Source: Flavobacteriales bacterium
GTDB lineage: Bacteria > Bacteroidota > Bacteroidia > Flavobacteriales > UBA7312
NCBI GenBank assembly: GCA_016779935.1
Contig: JADHMQ010000013.1
Location: 1-45,270, forward strand
Length of the DNA: 45,270 nt
Direction of reading: 5' to 3'
Part shown: piece by piece, positions 1 through 7,994 of the stretch
Position numbering within the stretch: position 1 is the first letter of the stretch
How the letters are laid out: each line of letters begins with the position of its first letter
The notes under the pieces: generated by a model
Databases searched by the model: none
Told to the model about the DNA's origin: nothing
What the model saw: the letters and a program-made list of their open reading frames with translations, nothing else
Program-made: the position numbers and the translations under genes

Positions 1-1574
1 TCGTTTAAATCCCAATAGGATGTTCGAATACCTGATGTTAAATCAAACTTGCCTAACTGTTGACTGAACTGCATATAAGCTGTATGTCGGTTAGAATTTA
101 AACTTATAGATGTTCTAAGTGCATCGTCTAAATAAAAAGGAGAGGAGTTTTGAATGCCAACACCTATTGAATCGGCAGGATGAGGAAGAGAAAAATCAGA
201 TGAATCTATAAGTGTCCATTCATTAATTTCATCTTTTATGATTTCCCTTTGTGATTTGATACCCCATCTAAACTCAAAATCATTTTTAAAATATACACCC
301 TTATGCTCTGCATTGTAAACGGTAGCTTTAAGATAATTTCTAGCATGGTTTAAATGAGAGCCAACACCAATATTGAAGGTGGATTCACCAAAGGTTTCTG
401 AACCCAAATCGTTATCCACTTCGGAGAGCCAATATTGCCCCAAAATATCAAAGGTTTCACTTTCAAATGTCTGAAAAGCTGAAAGCGTCATTTTAAGGTT
501 TAAATTACTTTTAGGCGAATAGCTAAACTCTTGAGCGCCAAAAAACGTTTCATAGCTATCCACTTCTTGACCTTCAAAATAAATCCTCAGTTCTAAAGGC
601 ACACTTATAGTACCAAATCGAGTAGTCTTGTTTGTTGGAATGTGCTGATATTTATTTCTTGAGTAGTTGAGAAGAGTACTCATAGAAAATTTGTTGCTAA
701 ATTTATAATCAATGTATGACTGTAGATCTGTAAAAGTCGGTTTATACTCGCCTTGTGTTTCTAGACTATTTAAAAGGTATTGATTGGATTTATTTCTGAC
801 ACCTAATAAATAGGATAATTTTTTAGTTTTATTAGCACCTTCTAAATGGAGATTAGCACCCAATAAACTTAAGGTTGCTGAGCCACCAAAAGAACTTGGT
901 TTTTTGTATTGAATATCTAGTACAGAAGACATTTTATCTCCATACTGAGCACTGTAACCTCCAGCAGAAAATTTTATTGAGGATACCAAATCAGAATTGA
1001 CAAAGGATAAGCCTTCTTGTTGTCCGGAACGAATAAGAAAGGGTCTGTATATTTCAATGCCATTTACATAGACAAGATTTTCATCGAAATTACCACCTCT
1101 AACCGAATATTGAGAGCTAAGTTCAGATGAAGAACTAACACCTGGGAGTGTTTTAATTAAACCCTCTACACCACCACTAGTGGAGGGAAGATTAACAGCA
1201 TTTTTTACATCTACCTTTTCAAAAGTGTTTGTTCTAGTCTTTTGATCTTCAATTTCTACATTATCTATGGAGACACCTATTACATTTAGAGAGACGTTTA
1301 GCTTATAGGTTTGTCCATTTTTAAGCATAGGTAATTTAATCTTCTTAGACTTATACCCAACAAATGAAAAAATAGCTTCTTGAGTTTGATTTGCAGAAAT
1401 TTTAAGAGAATAAAAGCCTTTTGAATCGGAAATTGTTCCTTTATTCTTATCAACAATAGAAATATTTGCACCTTCAATAGCCTCACCATTATCGGACATT
1501 AGAAATCCCTCTATGGTTTGTGCATTACTAGAGAATACAATGGTTAAGAATATGAGAATAAGAAAATGTTTCAT
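1..1574 (-). CDS. TonB-dependent outer-membrane receptor, 3' part beyond window
   Basis: I translated this gene from the minus strand. It starts at the ATG at 1572-1574 and runs off the left edge, giving 524 visible codons with no stop. It opens with a signal peptide (MKHFLILIFLTIVFSSNAQ). Next comes a carboxypeptidase-regulatory-like beta-sandwich, roughly residues 20-110, with the typical GTISDSKGFYSL and FVGYKSKKI strings. A TonB plug domain follows, with the features LIKTLPGV, SVRGGNFDENLVYVNGIE and FSAGGYSAQYGDKMSSVLDI, and then the first beta-barrel strands. This order is the usual one for Bacteroidota TonB-dependent receptors, which import substrates across the outer membrane using TonB/ExbBD energy. 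The substrate cannot be read from the sequence, and no SusD-like partner lies in the window. A TACATTTG promoter element sits just upstream, so the leader would be very short. Confidence 0.9.
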   Translation of the reverse strand, partial: MKHFLILIFLTIVFSSNAQTIEGFLMSDNGEAIEGANISIVDKNKGTISDSKGFYSLKISANQTQEAIFSFVGYKSKKIKLPMLKNGQTYKLNVSLNVIGVSIDNVEIEDQKTRTNTFEKVDVKNAVNLPSTSGGVEGLIKTLPGVSSSSELSSQYSVRGGNFDENLVYVNGIEIYRPFLIRSGQQEGLSFVNSDLVSSIKFSAGGYSAQYGDKMSSVLDIQYKKPSSFGGSATLSLLGANLHLEGANKTKKLSYLLGVRNKSNQYLLNSLETQGEYKPTFTDLQSYIDYKFSNKFSMSTLLNYSRNKYQHIPTNKTTRFGTISVPLELRIYFEGQEVDSYETFFGAQEFSYSPKSNLNLKMTLSAFQTFESETFDILGQYWLSEVDNDLGSETFGESTFNIGVGSHLNHARNYLKATVYNAEHKGVYFKNDFEFRWGIKSQREIIKDEINEWTLIDSSDFSLPHPADSIGVGIQNSSPFYLDDALRTSISLNSNRHTAYMQFSQQLGKFDLTSGIRTSYWDLN

Positions 1575-1584
1575 TATCAGCTGA

Positions 1585-1592
1585 CAAATGTA
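1585..1592 (-). promoter_or_regulatory. Candidate -7 element of the TonB receptor
   Basis: Read on the minus strand this is TACATTTG, an exact match to the Bacteroidota -7 consensus TAnnTTTG. It lies about 10 nt upstream of the receptor start codon. I see no good -33 TTG at the expected spacing, so the call is tentative. Confidence 0.45.
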
Positions 1593-1637
1593 TTAATAAT
1601 CATCATAAAAAATCCCGTATTATTTTTCTTAATATTC

Positions 1638-1645
1638 TAACTTTG
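1638..1645 (+). promoter_or_regulatory. Candidate -7 element of arsC
   Basis: TAACTTTG matches TAnnTTTG and lies 38 nt before the arsC ATG. No -33 TTG is found at 19-21 nt. Confidence 0.4.
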
Positions 1646-1683
1646 TTACCATTGATAACTTTCTAATTTTCAATATATTATTT

Positions 1684-2097
1684 ATGAAGAAAATATTGGT
1701 TCTATGTACAGGCAATTCATGCCGCTCTCAGATGGTTGAAGTATGCTTGAAATCTCTTTTGTCTGAAGATAAATTTTCTGTTTTTAGTGCTGGGATTGAA
1801 GCTCATGGCATTAATCCATACATGAAAAAGGCTATGGAAAAGCTAAACTATTCTCTTGATGGTCATACGTCCAACACTATGGATGAATACGATGGAATGC
1901 ATTTTGATTATGTCTTAACAGTTTGTGATCATGCTAAGGATAATTGCCCTTATTTCAAAGATGCTACTAACAGGATTCATCATTCTTTTGAAGACCCTGC
2001 AGATGCTGAAGGAACTGATGAGCAAAAGATGGTCGTTTATGAAAAAGTAAGGGACGAAATTATTGAATACTGTAAAGCTTTAGCAGGCAGTTTGTAA
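1684..2097 (+). CDS. arsC: Arsenate reductase, thioredoxin-coupled LMW-phosphatase type
   Basis: This 137-residue cytoplasmic protein is of the low-molecular-weight tyrosine phosphatase fold. The phosphate-binding loop CTGNSCRSQM begins at Cys8. Cys81 and Cys88 (in VCDHAKDNCP) correspond to the resolving cysteines of Staphylococcus aureus pI258 ArsC (Cys10/Cys82/Cys89). The general-acid Asp is in FEDPADAEG, near residue 105. All residues for the Cys-relay reduction of arsenate to arsenite are therefore present, with thioredoxin as the expected electron donor; a trxA gene lies at 43.35 kb in this window. No arsR, arsB or acr3 gene is adjacent, so it is a stand-alone gene here. Its stop is five bases from the convergent M23 gene. 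The start is the ATG right before the first beta strand. Confidence 0.88.
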   Translation: MKKILVLCTGNSCRSQMVEVCLKSLLSEDKFSVFSAGIEAHGINPYMKKAMEKLNYSLDGHTSNTMDEYDGMHFDYVLTVCDHAKDNCPYFKDATNRIHHSFEDPADAEGTDEQKMVVYEKVRDEIIEYCKALAGSL

Positions 2098-2102
2098 AAT
2101 TT

Positions 2103-3800
2103 TTACCTGTAAAATTCAGCTTCGTATGTCGTTGAATTATCTACTTTATCAGTAACAATTAACTTGAACTGATGCTTTCCGGCTTTTAAATCGCTTTTAA
2201 AAAAGTGAGTTAATTCGTTGCTTTTAGGTTCAAATTCCATTAAAACCCATTGTCCATCAATGTAAGCATTATAGCTTTTGATACCACTAAAATCATCATA
2301 TGTAGTCATTTTTAGAGTTGAGCTTTTCATGGTTTTTCCCGGATAGATATTTAGTCCAATAACAACTGGTGCAATTGTATCCACTGCAACGCTGTATTTA
2401 CCGAAAGTATTAGTTTTGGTAGATATATATCCGTTTTCATATTTTCCTCCGATGTAACTTAATTTATCATCATCGTCTAGTTTACAGATGAATGCTTTAG
2501 GACGCAATGAGGCTGGAACATCCGTTTTCATATTAATAGAATAACTGTAATGAACAGCAGTTTTAGAATTATGAATATGGTGTATTGGAGAAAATAGTAC
2601 TGAGTCTGAAGTCATTTTGTAGTCAAAATATAAATTATCATACAAAGAGTTGGCAGGAATGTCTATTGTTATATGTTCATTTTTAAAAAAATTTCTTTTG
2701 TTAAAAGGAAATTTCTTGACGTAAGTAATAGAATCTTTTGGAATAGATTCATCATATGGCACTTTATCAACGTGAAATGAAAGTAAAGATGAGTTTCCAT
2801 GTAAGTCATCGATAAAAATTTCTACAAATTGCACACTATCATGAGGTGTTATGGTACCATCATTACTTAAAAAGTCATATATACTTAACTTATTATTAGG
2901 TTGAATAAGACACTTATGAAGTTTCGTATTACTTTCTGCTTTTTCAGAATAGTCTAAGTGTGAATTGATGTAACGACTTTCTTTGAAAGAAAATTCCTCC
3001 ATACTTAATGAGTAAAATAAGAGGTTATCGACAAAGATTTCAATGGAATACACTCCATTCTTATTATTAGCACCATTTAATAGGTCATAGGTGTGAATAC
3101 CTAATGCATAAGGCCCTGAAACTTTAACAGTATCTTTTAAAGTATACTCGCCACCACTGCCACCAATCACTTTTATAAGTTTGTCCGAACTTTGACCATC
3201 GATTTGTGTGTTCTGAGATTGAGAATACACTTTCAAACTCTTAATAATAGGAGAGATATCGTCTCTTACTTTTAGCCCAAAATGCAGTGCATTAATAGGG
3301 TTTTGATTACCACTGTTTCGAATTTCAAAGTGAAGGTGAGGAGCAAATGAGCCACCAGTATTTCCAGATAAACCGATAATATCGCCTTTTTTCACTCTAA
3401 ATGAATCTACTTTAGGGAACAACTCAATTTCATATTTTTCAGAGGCATACTGTTGTTCAATAACATAGTCTTGAATTTTACCAGTGTATCGCATAAGATG
3501 AGCATATACAGAGCTAAAACCGTTATCATGTTTTACATATATAGCCTTTCCATAACCGCTCGTTGACACTTTAATTCTAGATATATAACCATCTGCAACG
3601 GCATATACCTTAAGCCCCGATTTACCTTGGGTTTTTAAATCTATTCCCGCATGAAAATGATTAGGTCTTAACTCTCCGAAAGTTCCAGATAAAAGCAAAG
3701 GTATGTCTAGGGGAGAGCGAAAAAAATCTTGTGGGTAGTCTTGCGATTTAACTTCCTTAATACAAAGGATAAAAATTATGCAAACTATTAACTTATGCAT
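2103..3800 (-). CDS. Secreted M23-family zinc metallopeptidase
   Basis: A 565-residue exported protein with signal peptide MHKLIVCIIFILCIKEVKSQ. The LytM/M23 domain occupies about residues 40-175. Its zinc ligands are His50 and Asp54 (HAGIDL) and His157 (HLHFEI), and His101 (VYAHL) lines the active site, so it appears catalytically complete. M23 enzymes usually cleave peptide crossbridges in peptidoglycan. The remaining ~390 residues are beta-rich and lack motifs I recognise; a stretch near residues 470-560 (VDTIAPVVIGLNI, DDFSGIKSYNAYIDG) resembles an immunoglobulin-like fold. The gene is monocistronic and convergent with arsC. It may act in cell-wall remodelling, but the substrate is inferred from family only. 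Confidence 0.88.
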   Translation of the reverse strand: MHKLIVCIIFILCIKEVKSQDYPQDFFRSPLDIPLLLSGTFGELRPNHFHAGIDLKTQGKSGLKVYAVADGYISRIKVSTSGYGKAIYVKHDNGFSSVYAHLMRYTGKIQDYVIEQQYASEKYEIELFPKVDSFRVKKGDIIGLSGNTGGSFAPHLHFEIRNSGNQNPINALHFGLKVRDDISPIIKSLKVYSQSQNTQIDGQSSDKLIKVIGGSGGEYTLKDTVKVSGPYALGIHTYDLLNGANNKNGVYSIEIFVDNLLFYSLSMEEFSFKESRYINSHLDYSEKAESNTKLHKCLIQPNNKLSIYDFLSNDGTITPHDSVQFVEIFIDDLHGNSSLLSFHVDKVPYDESIPKDSITYVKKFPFNKRNFFKNEHITIDIPANSLYDNLYFDYKMTSDSVLFSPIHHIHNSKTAVHYSYSINMKTDVPASLRPKAFICKLDDDDKLSYIGGKYENGYISTKTNTFGKYSVAVDTIAPVVIGLNIYPGKTMKSSTLKMTTYDDFSGIKSYNAYIDGQWVLMEFEPKSNELTHFFKSDLKAGKHQFKLIVTDKVDNSTTYEAEFYR

Positions 3801-3831
3801 CTTAAATAAAATAAGGTAAATAATGTTGGGG

Positions 3832-3839
3832 CAAAAATA
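3832..3839 (-). promoter_or_regulatory. Candidate -7 element of the M23 peptidase gene
   Basis: Minus-strand TATTTTTG matches TAnnTTTG and lies 31 nt upstream of the start codon at 3800. No clear -33 TTG. Confidence 0.4.
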
Positions 3840-3862
3840 ACACTAAAAAAATAACGTAATAC

Positions 3863-3893
3863 TTTGCAATTATGTTATTCAATGTTAAATTTG
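3863..3893 (+). promoter_or_regulatory. Bacteroidota-type promoter of the zapA cluster
   Basis: TTTG at 3863-3866 and TAAATTTG at 3886-3893 are separated by exactly 19 nt. This is the full TTTG-N19-TAnnTTTG architecture of the Bacteroidota primary sigma factor. It lies 37 nt upstream of the first gene of the cluster and is one of the two best promoter matches in the window. Confidence 0.75.
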
Positions 3894-3930
3894 CTAAATC
3901 GTTTCAATTGAACGTGATTTCGCGAAAATT

Positions 3931-4212
3931 ATGAAAGCAACTATTCAAAGATTATATAGCAAAATGGAATCTTTGATTGCTAAGTACGAGTTTGTGAACG
4001 AGCAACATAAACTGTCGCTCGATCGAATTGATGAACTTTCTAAAGCGATAGAGCTTCATGAACAAGCCATCAAACAATTGGAAGAGAAAAACAAAATCTT
4101 AAAGCTTTCTACCTCTATTCAATCAGAACAAGGAGATAATAAAGCAGCGAGAAAGAAAATAAATGAGTTGGTGCGGGAAATAGACAAATGCATCGCTTTA
4201 TTGAACAAATGA
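3931..4212 (+). CDS. Small coiled-coil protein next to zapA
   Basis: A 93-residue, highly charged, almost wholly helical protein. Heptad-like spacing of Leu and Ile from about residue 12 to 60 (SLIAKYEFVNEQHKL, IELHEQAIKQLEEKNKIL) predicts a coiled coil. There is no signal peptide or membrane segment. It sits 13 bp upstream of zapA, and both genes probably share the TTTG-N19-TAAATTTG promoter. A coiled-coil partner of ZapA in the division ring, analogous to ZapB, is a reasonable guess from size, shape and context. Sequence alone does not show homology to ZapB, so I give no gene symbol. Confidence 0.75.
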   Translation: MKATIQRLYSKMESLIAKYEFVNEQHKLSLDRIDELSKAIELHEQAIKQLEEKNKILKLSTSIQSEQGDNKAARKKINELVREIDKCIALLNK

Positions 4213-4225
4213 TTTTAAGCGCTCT

Positions 4226-4507
4226 ATGAAAGAGTTAAAGATAAAAGTAACAGTCGCAAACAGAGTTTACCCACTTACTATTAGAAGGGAAGATGAAGAA
4301 GGAGTGCGTAAGGCTGTGAAAACCATTGAGGATAGATTGAAAATCTATGAATCAAGGTTTGAAGCGAGAGACACACAAGACTTATTAAGTATGTGTCTGC
4401 TAGAAATGGCTGTTAAAGTTCTAGGTGATGAGCAAAAAGTGAAAGTTGACAGTAGCTTAGAAGATCAATTGTTAGCAATGGAGTCTATAATCGACAAACA
4501 TTTATAA
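4226..4507 (+). CDS. zapA: Cell division protein ZapA
   Basis: A 93-residue cytoplasmic protein. The N-terminal part (KELKIKVTVANRVYPLTIRR) forms the small beta-rich FtsZ-interacting domain. The rest is helical and includes AVKTIEDRLKIYESRF and DLLSMCLLEMAVKVL, ending in the usual short coiled coil. ZapA bundles FtsZ protofilaments at the division site. The order coiled-coil gene, zapA, structured RNA, rny supports the assignment, since zapA followed by a 6S RNA is a widely conserved arrangement. Confidence 0.85.
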   Translation: MKELKIKVTVANRVYPLTIRREDEEGVRKAVKTIEDRLKIYESRFEARDTQDLLSMCLLEMAVKVLGDEQKVKVDSSLEDQLLAMESIIDKHL

Positions 4508-4527
4508 AAAAACGTTCTTTACATTTT

Positions 4528-4712
4528 AACCCGCATCAATCCAGTTTTTAAACTCAACACGTTTTAATCTGGGGAATGACTTATGCTTTCAAAAACCGGC
4601 CTCAACCTTCGTGGTTTCTATTTATAGGACAGTGGACTTTTGCGATTGTGTAGCAACCCCAATCATATTTTTAAGGAGTTTATTAGCTCAATGATTGGTG
4701 TGGGTTTTTTTA
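4528..4712 (+). ncRNA. ssrS: Candidate 6S RNA (6S-Flavo type)
   Basis: The zapA-rny gap holds no ORF but has strong secondary structure. Bases 4528-4541 (AACCCGCATCAATC) pair with 4693-4706 (GATTGGTGTGGGTT) as 14 consecutive pairs including two G-U, closing a ~180-nt RNA. Inside, CCAG at 4541-4544 can pair with CTGG at 4569-4572 (C4541 is shared with the closing stem), and an AAACC/GGTTT helix can form around 4594-4617. The 3' end runs into a T tract (4705-4711), as expected for intrinsic termination. A long closing stem around an open centre, ~180 nt length and a position directly after zapA all fit 6S RNA, which binds RNA polymerase holoenzyme. The Bacteroidota form is known as 6S-Flavo. 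I have not aligned it to the Rfam model, so the family call rests on structure and synteny. Confidence 0.66.
4655..4711 (+). terminator. Intrinsic terminator, alternative fold of the 6S-like RNA 3' end
   Basis: AACCC at 4655-4659 and CAATCAT at 4660-4666 can pair with ATGATTG (4691-4697) and GGGTT (4702-4706), with a 4-nt bulge and a 24-nt loop, followed by a T tract. This hairpin uses the same 3' strand as the closing stem of the 6S-like RNA, so only one of the two folds can exist at a time. Confidence 0.6.
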
Positions 4713-4733
4713 TAATTCTAAAAACTAAAAACA

Positions 4734-6275
4734 ATGAATGTATTCATTTTAATTTTATTGACACTTTTTGGTCTAATAGTAGGAGGGGTAGTGTCATATT
4801 TTATTTTTAAAAATAATCTAAAAACAAAATCAAACTCATTGCTATCAGAGGCTAAGAAAGAGGCCGAACAGATAAAAAAAGATAAAATTCTTCAAGCCAA
4901 AGAAAAGTTTATTGAACTTAAATCTGAACACGAGAAAGTCATTAATCAAAGAAATCAAAAGATTTCCCAATCTGAAAGTCGAGTAAAAGAAAAGGAAAGT
5001 AAACTATCCCAAAAACTTGGACAGGTAAATAACAAAGAAAAGCAACTCGATGAAGCCCGTAAAAATGTTGACAGGCAACTTTCTATTTTAAAAGATAAAG
5101 AAAGTAAATCAGAAAAATTATTACAAAAACAAGTAGAAGCTCTTGAAACCATCTCTGGTCTGTCTGCAGAAGAAGCCAAGAAAGAACTCATTCAAGCCTT
5201 ACAAGATGAGGCAAAGACAAACTCTATGGCTTACGTACAAGAGATTGTTGAAGAAGCTAAGTTAACGGCTACTAAAGATGCCAAGAAAATAATCATTCAA
5301 ACCATTCAACGTACGGCAACTGAACAAGCCATTGAAAATTCGGTTTCTGTATTCAACATCGATAGTGATGATGTAAAAGGACGAATTATTGGTCGTGAGG
5401 GAAGAAATATTCGATCTTTAGAAGCTGCAACAGGCGTTGAAATTATAGTTGATGATACACCTGATGCAATTCTTCTTTCATGTTTTGATCCAGTTAGAAG
5501 AGAGATTGCTCGTTTAGCCTTACATAAATTAGTCACTGACGGACGAATTCATCCTGCTCGAATAGAAGAAGTGGTTAAACAAACTAAAAAACAAATCGAA
5601 GAAGAAATAATAGATATTGGTAAGCGTACCTCTATTGACTTAGGCATTCATGGCTTACACCCTGAGATTATTCGAATGGTAGGGCGTATGAAATATCGTT
5701 CCTCTTATGGTCAGAATTTATTGCAGCACTCTAGAGAAGTGGCAAATATGTGTGCCACCATGGCTTCAGAGCTAGGCTTAAACGCTAAGGCTGCCAAAAG
5801 AGCAGGATTGCTTCACGATATTGGTAAAGTGCCAGATGATGAGCCAGAACTACCTCACGCTATTTTGGGTATGAAAATAGCACAGAAGTACGGAGAGAAA
5901 GAGCATATCTGCAATGCTATTGGTGCCCACCACGACGAAATTGAAATGACTTCTATGATTTCACCTATTGTTCAAGTTTGTGATGCCATTTCAGGCTCAA
6001 GACCAGGAGCTCGTCGTGAGATTGTAGAATCCTACATCAAACGAATTAAAGAATTAGAAAGTACTGCACTTTCATATCCAGGAGTTGTAAAATCCTATGC
6101 TATACAAGCAGGAAGGGAGTTGAGAGTTATTGTAGAAAGTGAAAAGATTTCAGATGCAGATGCTGAAAAACTATCATTTGAAATATCTCAAAAAATTGAA
6201 ACTGAAATGACCTATCCTGGACAAGTAAAGGTTACGGTTATTAGAGAAACTAGAGCGGTTAACTTCGCGAAGTAG
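4734..6275 (+). CDS. rny: Ribonuclease Y
   Basis: A 513-residue membrane-anchored endoribonuclease that starts mRNA decay. It has one N-terminal membrane helix (residues ~3-25), then a long Lys/Glu-rich coiled coil to about residue 190. The KH RNA-binding domain begins near residue 215 ([19 protein letters not shown]). The HD phosphohydrolase domain carries His361-Asp362 ([12 protein letters not shown]) and a second GAHHDEIE motif. Length and domain order match RNase Y throughout. It is preceded by the 6S-like RNA and convergent with the SirB1-type gene. Confidence 0.95.
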   Translation: MNVFILILLTLFGLIVGGVVSYFIFKNNLKTKSNSLLSEAKKEAEQIKKDKILQAKEKFIELKSEHEKVINQRNQKISQSESRVKEKESKLSQKLGQVNNKEKQLDEARKNVDRQLSILKDKESKSEKLLQKQVEALETISGLSAEEAKKELIQALQDEAKTNSMAYVQEIVEEAKLTATKDAKKIIIQTIQRTATEQAIENSVSVFNIDSDDVKGRIIGREGRNIRSLEAATGVEIIVDDTPDAILLSCFDPVRREIARLALHKLVTDGRIHPARIEEVVKQTKKQIEEEIIDIGKRTSIDLGIHGLHPEIIRMVGRMKYRSSYGQNLLQHSREVANMCATMASELGLNAKAAKRAGLLHDIGKVPDDEPELPHAILGMKIAQKYGEKEHICNAIGAHHDEIEMTSMISPIVQVCDAISGSRPGARREIVESYIKRIKELESTALSYPGVVKSYAIQAGRELRVIVESEKISDADAEKLSFEISQKIETEMTYPGQVKVTVIRETRAVNFAK

Positions 6276-6283
6276 AACGTAAA

Positions 6284-7135
6284 TTATATTGATTTAAAAA
6301 GCTGGAGGAATTTAACCATTTCTTCAGCTTTTTCTTTTTTACTTTGAAAAGTATAAGAGTGTAACAGATTATTTATTAATCGCTTTAATATTTCCTTGTT
6401 ACCACATGGTGAAAAATACGTTGAAGACTCTTTTATCTTTTCCCTTTTAAGAAAGGTTTCTAAATCCTGTCTATTCAGTATAGTCCCTTTACTAAAAGGA
6501 TTGATATAAAATTTAATAGAATCAACATCAAAATGATGTTCACTTTCAAAGCCCACAATAAAATGTTTCGGCATATTTATACCACAAACTGGAAGACCAA
6601 TTTTTTGAGAAATATACATATAGATAATGCTCAGTGATAGGGGATTTCCTTTTCTGTTCTCAATCACGTCGTTGATGAAAGAATTTTCAGGTGAATGAAA
6701 ATTTTTCACATTTCCTCTAAACCCATATCTGTTAAAAAGAATAGTATTTAAAGCAGAAATTTTCTCTATATCACTGTTGCACTTCTCAATAGCAGTTTGA
6801 GCTTCAAAACTAATTTTAGAAAGAATACCTTCAAAAGATTCTTTGTTAAGTTCAGGATACTGATACTTACTTACAATCAGCCAGCCATCAAGAATATCTT
6901 TAGGCGATGATATCCATAATTTGAGTTCGTCAAGCAAGCTTTTGAATTGGATTTCGTGAATGATTTCTTCAACTCTATCTTGAATGATTGAGTCAAAGTT
7001 CTTTTCCCAAGCCTCCTCTAGATTTGGAATGATATTAGTTCCTAAATCTACAAGTTCGTTTTTTACAGTTTTGTAAACTTCTTTGTCAGGATCTTCAAGT
7101 AATTCAATAAGAGCTGAAAGAACTTTTGGATTCAT
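6284..7135 (-). CDS. SirB1-type transglutaminase-like protein
   Basis: A 283-residue cytoplasmic protein. The central region (ENRKGNPLSLSIIYMYISQ, then GLPVCGINMPKHFIVGF) is the hallmark of the SirB1 / transglutaminase-like core 2 family; a conserved Cys and His lie in that segment, but no activity is established for the family. The N-terminal ~100 residues are helical with a HEAT-like feel (LSALIELLEDPDKEVY). The C-terminus lacks the TPR seen in some relatives. I chose the ATG at 7133-7135, which follows the upstream stop by one base. An in-frame TTG at 7153 would overlap the upstream gene and only add six poor residues. Translation is probably coupled to the nucleoside phosphorylase gene. 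Confidence 0.82.
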   Translation of the reverse strand: MNPKVLSALIELLEDPDKEVYKTVKNELVDLGTNIIPNLEEAWEKNFDSIIQDRVEEIIHEIQFKSLLDELKLWISSPKDILDGWLIVSKYQYPELNKESFEGILSKISFEAQTAIEKCNSDIEKISALNTILFNRYGFRGNVKNFHSPENSFINDVIENRKGNPLSLSIIYMYISQKIGLPVCGINMPKHFIVGFESEHHFDVDSIKFYINPFSKGTILNRQDLETFLKREKIKESSTYFSPCGNKEILKRLINNLLHSYTFQSKKEKAEEMVKFLQLFKSI

Positions 7136-7136
7136 A

Positions 7137-7955
7137 CTAATACAGTTTTGCAATTACAGTATCAATCATATTATCAATAGCAGATTTATAATATGTAGAT
7201 TTTTCACCCGTTGCTCTGTTTGCCAGAATGGTACAAATAGTTAGGCATTTGTGTCCCATTAATTTGCCTAATCCATATAGGGCAGAGGTCTCCATTTCAA
7301 AATTTGTAACTCTTAAGCCATTGTGTTCAAATGATTTCAGTCGATCGTGTAAATCTTCAATAGCAAAAGGCAAACGCAATTTTCTTCCTTGTGGAGCATA
7401 AAAACCTGGAGCAGTAACTGTAATTCCACTTTTCAAATCTTTAAATTTTGAAAGTAACTCGTTATCAGCTGCGTATATGTATGGATTTGAAAGCTCTTTT
7501 GGCCATTTCAGTTGTTTGTCTATAGCTATTTGTAAGTCTTTATCAAATTGGTTGTCAGCATAGAAATGCATAAGATTATCAATTCCCAATCCATGAGTAG
7601 ACACAACCAAAGAATGAATATCAATATCTTTCTGAATAGTTCCTGAAGTTCCTAATCTGATTAGATTAAGAGATACATCTTTGGGTACCAGAGAATCCAG
7701 TTCATTCAATACGATATCAATATTGTCAGTTCCAATACCTGTTGATAATGCACTTACCCTTTTATTTCCAATATAGCCTGTATGTGTAGTGAATTCTCTA
7801 TTTGAAATCTTGTATTCAATAGAATCAAAACGTTTTGATATCTCACTTACTCTGCCTTGGTCACCAACTAAAAAAATGTCATTAGCTACGTGTTCGGCTA
7901 GTAAATTTAAATGATACACACCTTTTATTTCGCTAATACTCGATTTCATACTCAT
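7137..7955 (-). CDS. Nucleoside (uridine-type) phosphorylase
   Basis: A 272-residue enzyme of the PNP/UDP phosphorylase superfamily, which cleaves the glycosidic bond of nucleosides with phosphate in salvage. Visible family marks are LVGDQGRV near residue 30, the phosphate-site strings LSTGIGTDNIDIVLNE and LIRLGTSGTI, and the ribose/base-binding TNFEMETSALYGLG. The spacing and the METSALYGL string resemble uridine phosphorylase more than purine enzymes, but substrate is inferred. It is the first gene of a two-gene minus-strand unit with the SirB1-type gene and is divergent from the stress-protein gene, with facing promoters in a 40-bp gap. Confidence 0.85.
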   Translation of the reverse strand: MSMKSSISEIKGVYHLNLLAEHVANDIFLVGDQGRVSEISKRFDSIEYKISNREFTTHTGYIGNKRVSALSTGIGTDNIDIVLNELDSLVPKDVSLNLIRLGTSGTIQKDIDIHSLVVSTHGLGIDNLMHFYADNQFDKDLQIAIDKQLKWPKELSNPYIYAADNELLSKFKDLKSGITVTAPGFYAPQGRKLRLPFAIEDLHDRLKSFEHNGLRVTNFEMETSALYGLGKLMGHKCLTICTILANRATGEKSTYYKSAIDNMIDTVIAKLY

Positions 7956-7961
7956 TTTTAT

Positions 7962-7969
7962 TACTTTTG
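7962..7969 (+). promoter_or_regulatory. Candidate -7 element of the universal stress protein gene
   Basis: TACTTTTG matches TAnnTTTG, 25 nt before the ATG at 7995. At 19 nt upstream there is TCG rather than TTG. Confidence 0.5.
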
Positions 7970-7977
7970 CATATATA

Positions 7978-7985
7978 CAAAGCTA
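7978..7985 (-). promoter_or_regulatory. Candidate -7 element of the nucleoside phosphorylase gene
   Basis: Minus-strand TAGCTTTG matches TAnnTTTG, 22 nt before the start at 7955. It faces the plus-strand element at 7962-7969, so the two divergent transcripts would overlap at their 5' ends. Confidence 0.45.
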
Positions 7986-7994
7986 TTCAAAATT

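Noticed and set aside
1684-2097. Possible arsenic-resistance operon
   Set aside because: Only the reductase is present; no arsR, arsB/acr3 or other ars gene is adjacent.
4626-4635. AGGACAGTGG shared by the 6S-like RNA and the inverted ends of the element at 18823
   Set aside because: A ten-base match between two short stretches in 45 kb can arise by chance, and the flanks do not align, so I do not claim a relation.
7911-7994. Upstream ATG extending the universal stress protein
   Set aside because: The extension runs through the divergent gene's start and both promoter elements and has no family support.
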